A stretch of DNA of 64,000 nucleotides from the NCBI GenBank assembly GCA_018257865.1, contig JAEUBA010000034.1:1-64000 (forward strand), read 5' to 3'. Within the stretch, counting starts at the first letter, position 1, and each line of letters opens with the position of its first letter. The translations under genes and the position numbers were made by a program. Origin of the DNA: Stereocaulon alpinum. Its lineage: Eukaryota > Ascomycota > Lecanoromycetes > Lecanorales > Stereocaulaceae. Below are positions 56,080 through 64,000 of the stretch, in pieces. The notes under the pieces are model-generated. The model saw only the letters and a list, made by a program, of their open reading frames with translations, did no database searches and had not been told where the DNA came from.

Positions 56080-56090
56080 GAACCACGATC

Positions 56091-57344
56091 ATGCGTCGCG
56101 GCCTCACAATCTTCCTCCTAATAAACCTTCTAATAATCATTTTCTTAATCCGCTCCGTCTTCACCCTCCTCACCCTCCTCGTCGAAGATGGCGCCGCCGA
56201 CGCTATCCACTCCGCTGACATACCCGCTCCGAACTCACCCCTGATCGATGAACGGCAACAACTCATACCCAAGATAATACACCAGACGTACGCCAACGAT
56301 ACAGTGCCGGAAAAATGGAGGGAGGCGCAAAAGAGCTGTATAGATATGCATGAGGACTACGAGTACAAGGTTCGTGTAACGCAAAGGCTTGTTTGGGAGG
56401 ACTGATTGGAGGAGCCGTGAATGCGAAGAGGCTGACTGGATCATGGTTCTAGCTTTGGACAGATTCGACTTCACGTGAGCTCATAGCAACTGAATACCCT
56501 TGGTTCCTCGGGACTTTCGACAACTACTCGCAACCTATACAACGCGCAGACGCAATTCGGTACTTCGTCCTCAATCACTATGGCGGCATATACATTGACC
56601 TCGACGACGTGAGTCTCTTCCTATCTCTCACATCCCCAGTGTTACTGTCAAAACGAACGCCTTCATCCTTGCTAACACTTGCTGATTCAGGGCTGCAATC
56701 GTCGCCTCGATCCTCTCCTCTCATATCCAGCCTGGGTACGTCGTACACACCCCACAGGCATCTCGAACGACGCAATGGGCTCTACCCCCCACCACCCGTT
56801 TTTCACCCTTGTGATCGAATCATTGATCCCCTATAATCGCAACTGGAAGCTACCCTACATAACAGTCATGTACTCGACCGGCCCTCTCTTCCTCTCCGTC
56901 ATCTGGCAGGAGTACAAACGTGGACGAGGGTCAGAGGTCTCCAGTTTCCTTGGAAGGTCTGGCAGCAACGGAAGGTGGGACGGAAAGGAGGAACATAGGG
57001 TTAGGATACTGATGGCAGACGAGTACAACAAGCAGCCGTGGGCTTTCTTTCGGTGGCATGGGGGAAGCAGTTGGCATGGGAGCGATGCACGGCTTATTTT
57101 CTGGATGGGGAGGCATTGGATGCTACTCACTGCGTCAGGCTTCTTGGTTGCAGGGGTTGTTGGGCTTTGCGTATGTTGGATCTATGGCCGGGTGCTGCTA
57201 CTCGGTCAAAGGAGACGAAAAGGTGGAAAGTCTGTGGATTCAAAATCGTGGGCGGCGAACGGCACTGCCTGGGCGCAACGAATACCGCTCTGGTGGAGAG
57301 GGAGCTCAAAAGGCTACGAACTCATTGAGCGGCATGAAGTGTGA
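56091..57344 (+). CDS. SUR1: Mannosyl phosphorylinositol ceramide synthase catalytic subunit (Sur1/Csh1)
   Basis: The enzyme adds mannose from GDP-mannose to inositol phosphorylceramide in the Golgi, with Csg2 as partner in yeast. Three exons (56091-56369, 56453-56608, 56691-57344) encode 362 aa. A signal anchor lies near residues 5-32 (LTIFLLINLLIIIFLIRSVF). Family motifs are LIPKIIHQTYANDTVPEKWR, EYPWFLGTFDNY, IQRADAIRYFVLNHYGGIYI and the DxD glycosyltransferase site DLDDGC, which spans the second splice junction. A second hydrophobic segment lies near 280-300 (TASGFLVAGVVGLCVCWIYG). Introns are 83 and 82 bp. The first donor (GTTCGT) is weak. The length fits Sur1/Csh1 (about 380 aa). Which paralogue is not decidable. 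Confidence 0.92.
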
Positions 57345-58224
57345 TATCCCTCGAGGTGCTATAGTGATCTGAGCGATGGGCTATGAATTTTCGAAAGTAG
57401 CATTGTGAGCGTATCGGCGTTGGCAAGCATGGGCGCGTGGTCGAGGGCAAAGGATTCCTCCCATTGCATGGATGCAAGTACTTGAGCTGGTCGGTGAAAA
57501 GGTGGTGTCTCGACTTCGATTCTTTGTGTTTACTTTACGTACCTTTTAATTACTTTCGCTGTACATACTGTATGCGCCATCTTGTCCAAAGAATCATTCC
57601 TGACAAATTCGATCCGCGCTGCAGGACTATGTTGTTCTTGTCCCAGCAAATCTATGAACTTGAAGTCCTCTTAGGGATGCAATCCAACAGAGCCCGTAGA
57701 CCGTAGGCCTGGTAAGGCAAGATTTGCCCAAGGCATTCCCATTGCCATATTCCTCCAGGTCGATTTCCCGGATTCTGCTGCTCGTAAATTTGGTATGGCC
57801 TCAACCAGGCTATTCCTCGGACGCAAATCGGTCAATGAAAAATTGCTTCACTCAAGGACAACGCGTCGACGCGTCTCCCGAAGTATGCTCTTCACCCGGC
57901 CTATTGACTCAAACGCCCAACAGCTGGACGTTGGGAACCCCGACTAGGCATAAATGCTCGGTCCCTAGCAACCGGGCATACTTCGGGAATAGCATGCAAT
58001 AATACTGACATTCGATCGAATCGAGCTTCACTGACATTCGATTCAGTGGCAGCTACGTTGAGTACTTCACTCGCAATTCTTACCGGCACGGTGGCAAGAC
58101 TCCTTTCCGCGGACCCTGTTACCAGGTCTATGGCTATGTCTTCACTGCTAGTCCAGGCGAGCGAGGCTTGAACCCAATGGCGGAGTACTCCTATGAGATC
58201 GCGATCTCCATATTGCCCTTCGCT
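57345..58224. other. Intergenic between convergent SUR1 and the 118-aa gene
   Basis: 880 bp without a supported gene. It holds a 13-bp inverted repeat (57876-57888 and 57976-57988) and a 13-bp direct repeat (58004-58016, 58030-58042) that includes a 12-bp palindrome ATTCGATCGAAT. Confidence 0.5.
57876..57988. repeat. 13-bp perfect inverted repeat
   Basis: TCCCGAAGTATGC at 57876-57888 pairs perfectly with GCATACTTCGGGA at 57976-57988. CCGGG/CCCGG pairs add to the stem with an offset. The element could be a decayed small inverted-repeat transposon or a structured transcript. Confidence 0.6.
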
Positions 58225-58797
58225 TCAACCCTTCTCTTGCTTCCTTCCCACCCCCTTTCGTTCCTCCTCCTCGACCATGCCCTCCCATCGCTTCCATAAC
58301 GCCTCGTCATTTATCCTCTTCCTCTCACGTTGGGCAGCAAACTCATACGCACGAAGTCTTCGATCCGCTTCTAGCCAGGCACCCAGGGTCATACCGGACA
58401 TCTGGATGTATCTGTGCAGAAAAGAATGTCAGATCACGTTGGAGAAAAGATCTTAAGAGCGGAGGTCTACGGAGGAGACGCGTAGGGCGTGAAGATCACA
58501 CAGGCAATTTCACAGTCTCGACAAGCCGGACGTACACTTTGAATTGGATGGTCAAGCTTCTGTAGATGGGTGAGAGAAAGTATCCAGCTATACCGAGACC
58601 TCCACAGAGAAGTCCCCACTATCATAAGGGTGTTATCAGTAGAGCTTGGAGAACATATGAATGGGCACGGATGGATGCGGATGCGGATGCTCATTGCGGT
58701 GCGTTCTCACCTTCGCCCCACCCACTATAGCACCCCGGAGAGCCTCTGAGCCAGCGGCACTGCTTTCTTCAGTCGTCCTCTGACCATGCTGAGGCAT
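58225..58797 (-). CDS. Small single-membrane-segment protein (118 aa)
   Basis: Three exons (58797-58711, 58618-58536, 58411-58225) encode 118 aa. The reading is MPQHGQRTTEESSAAGSEAL, then IVGGAKWGLLCGGLGIAGYF with LSPIYRSLTIQFK, then VYIQMSGMTLGAWLEADRRL and a charged helical tail rich in Arg and Glu. One clear hydrophobic segment is present. A KVYIQMSGMTLG stretch after it recalls the conserved loop of small mitochondrial HIG1-type proteins, but this likeness is weak. Intron 2 (58412-58535) is spliced from the second of two overlapping GT sites, because only that keeps frame. I believe it is a real conserved fungal gene of unknown function. Confidence 0.65.
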
Positions 58798-59534
58798 TAC
58801 TGATATCAATGGCCTAGTTTAGTCAAGGAAAGATGGTCCTTGTAGAAGGAAACAGTAAAAGTGGTGATGAACGCCAAGCGAAAGCGGGCCGGGCGGTTGA
58901 TTAGCGCAACTGATATGTGCAGCCTCTTAACAAGGCTGACAAACATGGATAGTCATAGAATACTCTAGGCATCACCAATGAACCCTTTCCCTGTTCGGGC
59001 GTATATTCCTTTTATGTTTCACCATGTGACGTTGACTTGACCTGCAAGCAAATACCCTTACCATGTTCCTGATATGCTTGTCAAGCTTCCCATAACCAAG
59101 CGGTCGCCGGTCAAGCTTGGAGACGTCCCACAACGCTGCTCATCGTTTGACCACTTGATGCTCATTTGGAGCAGAATATCTGAACTCGATTGTCTCCAAT
59201 CTGCTACATTCTAATGCGTTAAACCAGGCAACGCCATTGCAGCTAGTGCGACCAACTTACGCTGTCTCGACTAACCTGCAGCTATCACAGGCTCACTAGG
59301 ACGTTACCTTCATTTATCTCCTTTGTGAAGGATCTCAAAGCAGCAGCTACTCAATGCAACACGCCGAAGATACACTGTGGTTGAACATGGAGGGTTGACG
59401 GGCAAGAATTCCGGCTTCGAAGGCCTGCAAAAGCTTACCGAGTATTGGTATGGCGCCCAAAGCATGCTGGACACGCTGTGGCTTACGGCTAACCTTTTAA
59501 TAGTTTCAATATCACGCACTTCTTTAACACAACC
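58798..59534. other. Divergent intergenic region
   Basis: 737 bp between the start of the 118-aa gene and the DUF7730-like gene. No gene or site is supported. Confidence 0.4.
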
Positions 59535-60632
59535 ATGGCACGATCTCCACGTCCACGTCGTCCCTGCCGTCCAAGGAGTCAACTCCAGTCTCCTCTGCTA
59601 AGCTTGCCTCCCGAGATCAGAAACAAGATTTACCGATATGCCCTTGTCCGAGATGAGCCTCTTGATCTATGGCCACATAAGTGGACCAAGCCCGACGAAA
59701 ATGTCAAGCCAGCCCCTCTTCTCAAGACCCGACATCAAGAGTCTCTCCAATACGTCCGTAAGGAGCTGGCAACAGGCCTCCTAGGCACGTGTCGTCAAGT
59801 CTACAACGAAGCCTACATGTTCTTCTGGGGTGAGAATCATTTCAAGTTTACTGGAAGGAGCGGATGGCAGGGCTTGCTCCGCTTCTTCCTGACCATAGGC
59901 CCTGAAGCTCGAGCACGGATACAATGTGTAGATGTTCATGCACCGATCTATATGCGCTGGCCAGTCAAGGACTCTGACGGCAAGGATCTCAACGGCCGAT
60001 CCAAAAACTTCCCAAAGATGCACATGGTCAAGATACCTGAAGAAGGACATCTAGATCGGCTGGCGATACAACGACTTTGCATTATATTGGCTCAAGACAG
60101 AACTATGAAGGAGATAAACTTCGTCATCCCGGAAGGGTTTCGTAATGGTGATGAGGATAGCTTTGGCGGATATGAAGAGGACCATGACATGGAGTGGGAT
60201 TCGGCTGTTCGACTAAAGAAGATCCAGGCCCTGGACTGGATCAAGATGACAGTGGTGGTAGAAAAGGGTGGATACCTGGCGGTTGACGATGGTCCTCGTC
60301 AGATCATGGCTGAGGGCTGGGATTTGAAGTGCCTGCCTGGCAGCTTTATCTGGGAAAAGGGAGCTGAGGATAAGGGAGGGAATTCCGACTACAAGAAACA
60401 CGAGGTTAACGAAACACGAACCTGGAGCGCTCCTAACAGAGAACTAGACTATCTGATGGGGGTGAAGGAGCTCTTCCAAGAGGTAGAAGCGGAATCTCTG
60501 CATGCGAACGGAGGAAAACACAAGGGTGCGACGAAGACGAAAGTGAAGAGGAGCTTGAAAGGATTTGATGGGTGTAGATTTATTGGATCTGATGGAGTTC
60601 TCCTACCACTGGCTAATTGCGAGGTTGATTGA
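59535..60632 (+). CDS. DUF7730-like (2EXR/F-box-like) protein
   Basis: The 365-aa intronless frame starts MARSPRPRRPCRPRSQLQSP and reaches LLSLPPEIRNKIYRYALVRD, the hallmark of a large Pezizomycotina family variously called DUF7730 or 2EXR. In this family LPPEIRxxIY resembles the F-box first helix. A second family feature is LLGTCRQVYNEAYMFFWGEN followed by the FKFTG strand. The rest (ARIQCVDVHAP, MVKIPEEGHLDRLAIQRLCI) is typical of the domain body. The C-terminal 60 residues are basic. There is no membrane segment. Function is unknown; an F-box-like adaptor role is only a suggestion. Such genes are often expanded and lineage-specific. Confidence 0.8.
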   Translation: MARSPRPRRPCRPRSQLQSPLLSLPPEIRNKIYRYALVRDEPLDLWPHKWTKPDENVKPAPLLKTRHQESLQYVRKELATGLLGTCRQVYNEAYMFFWGENHFKFTGRSGWQGLLRFFLTIGPEARARIQCVDVHAPIYMRWPVKDSDGKDLNGRSKNFPKMHMVKIPEEGHLDRLAIQRLCIILAQDRTMKEINFVIPEGFRNGDEDSFGGYEEDHDMEWDSAVRLKKIQALDWIKMTVVVEKGGYLAVDDGPRQIMAEGWDLKCLPGSFIWEKGAEDKGGNSDYKKHEVNETRTWSAPNRELDYLMGVKELFQEVEAESLHANGGKHKGATKTKVKRSLKGFDGCRFIGSDGVLLPLANCEVD

Positions 60633-60904
60633 TTTCATGCGGTGATACCCCGAAAATCGCGATAGAGAAGGGTTGCTTCGGGATTTCATGCGACAAGTGA
60701 AGGGATGAGCAATGTTTGATGACACGACTTCTTTATACAAATTTAGATATTGCCTTCTTTGCAAGCGCGGCCAATACCCGTGATATTTCATCATTTGCTT
60801 GCGCAGATATCCAAAAACCTCATACCGTCCCAAGTCTTGAGCCAAGTGTGGAAGATATAATTTGAGAAGGACCCTTTAGATTGTCCAACATCTGATACTG
60901 TAAG
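60633..60904. other. Spacer DUF7730-like gene to HIS3
   Basis: 272 bp on the same strand, probably containing the HIS3 promoter. A search by eye for a Gcn4-type TGACTC site found none I would call. Confidence 0.35.
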
Positions 60905-61681
60905 ATGCCCGATACTCCAACCCGGCGCACCGCCCTCATAAACCGCATAACAAATGAAACCAAAATTCAAGTCTCTCTCTCCCTAGACGGCGGCCCTCTC
61001 GATCATCTTCCTGATTCTGACCATTTCTCTGGCGAACTACCAGCCCCGAACACACCAATTCCACCGCAAACCTCAACCCACCATGCTTCCCAGATAACCA
61101 ATTCGCAGCACATCTGGATATGGACGGGCGTAGGCTTCCTAGATCACATGCTACACGCGTGGGCGAAGCATGCAGGCTGGAGTTTACGCGTGCGGTGTAG
61201 AGGGGATCTAGCCAGTACGCTTTCCCTGCCGTCAATGAGAAATATATATGTATACTGACGAAGCCAATTGCAAGTCGATGACCACCACACAACAGAAGAC
61301 ACCTTCCTCGCCCTCGGCAGCGCCTTCACCACCGCCATCGGTCCCCGCACCGGCCTTATACGCTTCGGCCACGCCTACGCTCCCCTCGATGAAGCGCTTT
61401 CCCGCGCCGTTCTCGACATTTCCTCCCGTCCCTTCTTCGTGGGAGAATTCGGCTTCCAGGGACCAATGATTGGACAATTGAATAGCCAGATGATCCATCA
61501 TGGATTGAGCAGCTGGGCTATGGCGGCCGGAGTGACGCTGCATGTGGATGTGATTAAGGGGGCGAATGACCATCATAGGGCGGAGAGTGCGTTTAAAGCG
61601 TTGGCGCAGGCTTGTAGGATGGCTTGTAGTAGGGTTGTGGGGCTGGAGGGGGAGGTAGGGAGTACGAAAGGGGTGCTTTAG
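60905..61681 (+). CDS. HIS3: Imidazoleglycerol-phosphate dehydratase
   Basis: The enzyme catalyses step six of histidine synthesis in the cytosol. Two exons (60905-61214, 61275-61681) around a 60-bp intron encode 238 aa. Splicing joins GDLA to IDDHHTTEDTFLALG, restoring the first metal-binding DDHHTTED. Other manganese-binding motifs are GFLDHMLHAWAKHAGW, QMIHHGLSSWAMAAG and DVIKGANDHHRAESAFKALA. A proline- and serine-rich insert (about residues 35-65) lies before TGVGFLDH, longer than in yeast (220 aa). The first exon contains TSTHHASQITNSQHIWIWTG, where the family has a beta strand. Nothing essential is missing. The gene converges on the 101-aa gene 192 bp away. Confidence 0.95.
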
Positions 61682-61873
61682 GGGAAAGGGGGTTGTCAAG
61701 AGGGAGGGACGGAGGCGATGGAAGAAGTATGTCTTGAGCTGGAGGCTCTGTTGGTAGTGAACAGCTGTGACATTACGCTGGGACTCCATGCCATATTCCG
61801 ATGCCAACATGATGGTCCCTGCCCATAGTATCAAAGCGCCAGACGCTCGAATGCAAAAGGAACTTCCCAAACC

Positions 61874-62237
61874 CTACAGCGTCCCCAGCATGTCCAGCAC
61901 GTCCTGCCCGTCCATTCTCCCACCAGCCCCTGCCACTTTCCTCTGCCTTGATTCCGCGAAGCCCGCACCAGCGTCAGCGCCTGCTCTTTGTCCAGCCGCA
62001 GCTCCTCGCGGTATACCTGCTGTTGCAGCCACCGTCTCATCCCCAGCGTAATAGAACCACGCTCGGCTGAACATTTCCTTCATATGGCCAGGGAGGTAAA
62101 GTGAAGCGGCAAGAATAACCATGGAGAAGAAGAGAAGGGCGCATGTATCTGCGTAAGATGTGCATTAGCCAAGGCAATGTATGTCTTCATGTGGAAGCAG
62201 ACGTACTGAATATGAATTTCTCCGTTGGCGTCAGCAT
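61874..62237 (-). CDS. Small single-membrane-segment protein (101 aa)
   Basis: I do not recognise the family. Two exons (62237-62207, 62148-61874) around a 58-bp GT-AG intron encode 101 aa. The splice reads MLTPTEKFIFNTCALLFFSM and then VILAASLYLPGHMKEMFSRA, giving one long hydrophobic segment at about residues 9-29. WFYYAGDE follows, then an Ala/Gly-rich region and the terminus GRMDGQDVLDMLGTL. The frame was chosen because it makes a continuous membrane helix. The overlapping ATG frame starting at 62286 would give a different, less plausible peptide. It could be a small organelle-membrane protein. Confidence 0.5.
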
Positions 62238-62729
62238 GTATAGAGAAAAGGTGACCTCGTATTGGTAGCGCTTGCGCTGTAGCCATCTTATGAGGTTGGA
62301 GATGTAGAGCATTTTGGCTGCAGTAGCAAGCGTCCGTTGTATAATTGTATAGGCGCGTAAGGGGGGGTTGTTCTGATGCTAAAGGGGCTTTTCGGCGCAG
62401 ACTTGATGGCGAGGGTGAAAAAGTTCATGGACCTGAGTAGCACTATGGGTCGATGCTTGAGAGCAGGCATCTATGCACAATGTCTTTCTTAGAGTGAAAA
62501 GATGTGACTAAGACTGGTATGAAGGGATTTGGCTGACAGGAAGTCCGCAAGCTCCGCAAAGGCTTGGCGACGGTTTTCCGGACATTTACCGTATAGCCTG
62601 TACAAGACATTGAGCATTTACGCTCTGGATGCCACTTAATATACTGTCCGAGCTCTCTTTGGCTTTGTGTCCCAGCCAGATATCTGGACATGGGCTTCCA
62701 TTCTTTGAACCTGATCCGTCAATGATGAC
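62238..62729. promoter_or_regulatory. Divergent intergenic region
   Basis: 492 bp between the start of the 101-aa gene and the GGQ protein gene. No site is assigned. Confidence 0.35.
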
Positions 62730-63314
62730 ATGTTTCTCGTGAACAGTTGCAGAACGGCTTTGGATGTCATTGGGCCTACCAAACATGCCTACCTTATCTT
62801 GAGGAGGGGTCTCACCAACAGCAACGCTCTGGCAACGGCCCAACTGCCCCCTCGCCTGGTTATCAAAGAGAAGGACATCGAGGAAGCGTTCCTGAAAGGC
62901 AGTGGCCCTGGAGGGCAGAAGATCGTCCGTCCACCCTATCCAAAATTTCCTTTGCTATCAAAAGTCACAACTAATGGTCCCGTAACGCTTTAGAATAAAA
63001 CATCCTCAGCCGTCCAGCTCAAGCATATCCCCACAGGCACTGTCATCAAGTCACAAGCTACACGGTCTCGATCACAGAACCGCAAGATCGCGCGAAGGAT
63101 ACTTGCAGAGAGAATTGAAGAAGCAGAGAAAGGCCCTGAGAGTAGGGCTGCATTAAAGGCAGGGATCAAGAGTAAGAAGAAGGCTAGTAAGAGTAAGAAG
63201 GCGAAGAGGAAGTATAGGAAGCTAGAGGAGGAGAAGAAGGGCCAGGAAGAAGGGGATGATGGAGCTGAAATAGATGAGCCGGCAGGTGAGGAGGCAAGGG
63301 GGGAACGAGTGTAG
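62730..63314 (+). CDS. Mitochondrial GGQ release-factor-like protein (MTRFR/Pth4 type)
   Basis: The family rescues stalled mitochondrial ribosomes by hydrolysing peptidyl-tRNA. Two exons (62730-62924, 62994-63314) around a 69-bp intron encode 171 aa. The N-terminus MFLVNSCRTALDVIGPTKHA with YLILRRG suits a mitochondrial presequence. The domain reads LPPRLVIKEKDIEEAFLKGS, then GPGGQKINKTSSAVQLKHIP and TGTVIKSQATRSRSQNRKIA. GGQ is the catalytic motif of class I release factors. The codon-recognition domains of true release factors are absent. A lysine-rich basic tail (SKKKASKSKKAKRKYRK) fits binding to the ribosome, and an acidic end follows. It matches human MTRFR (C12orf65) and yeast YLR281C in layout. 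The intron lies two residues after GGQ. Confidence 0.88.
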
Positions 63315-64000
63315 ACGGCCATGGGACAGTCATATGATCATGCTGCGTTAGATCCCTAGAGGATTAGGAGCGTACCCTGCCACCAACTGGAAAGGACGGC
63401 TACAGACTCGTGACGCAACCTTGTTTGTCAGAGCTCAACTTCAATATTCTTCTTACAGTTCTATTTGAAGGCTAGAACAAGCTACCGCCATGCCCAATCT
63501 TGACCCTATGGAACACAGACATGGCAACAAGAATGGTCGACTTTGACTGGCAAATAATACTTCAGTCTTACGAAGTAACATTCTGTTAGCTTTCTTGCTC
63601 TAGTCGGTTCCTACGACAGCTTCGTCCCAACATCCGCGGAGCTAGAAATTTGCCATACTGGGTGTCGACCGAGCGCAGTGCTGCGTGAACATGGTGCGAA
63701 CCCTGCGGAAGGTAAACATTCCGGCTCCGATGGCCCTTGAAGAAACAGCTACAGAGCTCAGACACAGCAACCATAGACAACTTCCTACTTACTTGAAGAG
63801 CCAACAAAAGGGCAGTCTTCCAGCTCAAGGCTTTCCATAAACGCAGCCATTTATTTCCTCCGGGTGGTCCTAAACCTTATTTCATAGTCCTAGAATACTA
63901 ATGCCGCAAAATCTGCCCTTTAGATTACGAACCCGAGACTGCACTGCAACTTGTAGAGGACTTTCATTGGATACAGGCTGTTAAGCTCATCCACTGATGC
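63315..64000. other. Intergenic to window end
   Basis: 686 bp with only short frames on both strands. I see no gene, although exons of a gene beyond the edge cannot be excluded. Confidence 0.4.

Larger units (their letters stand above)
54832..56090. other. Intergenic between PH-LRR and SUR1, with G29 tract
   Basis: 1.26 kb on the same strand. Its main feature is the G homopolymer at 55280-55308. Pyrimidine-rich sequence near 55640-55760 may belong to a promoter. No gene is supported on either strand. Confidence 0.5.

Noticed and set aside
62080..62286. 68-codon minus-strand ATG frame upstream of the 101-aa gene
   Set aside because: The overlapping spliced reading gives a continuous membrane helix and uses proper splice sites; this frame ends in low-information sequence.
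1..64000. Secondary-metabolite cluster or horizontally acquired bacterial island
   Set aside because: All recognised genes are fungal housekeeping or fungal-specific families with introns; no PKS, NRPS or bacterial-type operon is present.

Overview
This is a filamentous ascomycete (Pezizomycotina) nuclear sequence. The evidence is a gene-dense, mostly short-intron (about 45-140 bp, GT-AG) set of single-copy fungal housekeeping genes beside an AT-rich block that carries the mark of repeat-induced point mutation (RIP). Class or genus cannot be fixed from the sequence alone.

Layout. Positions ~150-9710 form the AT-rich, gene-free block. Inside it sits a structurally complete but dead Ty3/Gypsy chromovirus on the minus strand (606-7872), with 152-bp LTRs, a TTAAT target duplication, a polypurine tract and a primer site. 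It is inserted in an even more heavily mutated relic (up to ~9480). From ~10.7 kb to the end the window is ordinary euchromatin with 22 protein-coding genes and one tRNA-Gly(CCC).

Genes in order: SEC16 (-), NEO1-type flippase (+), tRNA-Gly (+), a small cupin (+), a DUF3602-like protein (-), MTO1 (-), VPS45 (-), ALE1-type lysophospholipid acyltransferase (+), a serine-rich protein with C-terminal membrane segments (-), RCE1 (+), RFC4 (-), a GPI-type aspartic protease (+), GET4 (+), an unknown 123-aa protein (-), RAI1 (+), a DUF7918 protein (-), ADE5,7 (+), a PH-LRR protein (+), SUR1/CSH1-type MIPC synthase (+), a 118-aa membrane protein (-), a DUF7730-like protein (+), HIS3 (+), a 101-aa membrane protein (-) and a mitochondrial GGQ release-factor-like protein (+). 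Exon structures were rebuilt by hand from splice signals, reading frame and family conservation. The multi-exon reconstructions close in frame.

Functionally, many genes serve the endomembrane system and its lipids: SEC16 (COPII sites), NEO1 (Golgi/endosome flippase), VPS45 (endosomal SNARE fusion), ALE1 (phospholipid remodelling), GET4 (tail-anchored protein delivery), RCE1 (CAAX processing) and SUR1 (sphingolipid mannosylation). Others serve mitochondrial translation (MTO1, the GGQ protein), DNA replication (RFC4), RNA quality control (RAI1) and purine and histidine synthesis (ADE5,7, HIS3). Nothing here looks like a biosynthetic gene cluster, CRISPR array or prokaryotic operon. I did not find a clearly new biological system. 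The most unusual items are the RIP-inactivated chromovirus with its nested older relic, several non-standard splicing situations (a GC-AG intron, in-phase introns, an alternative RCE1 N-terminus), and a few small genes of unknown function.
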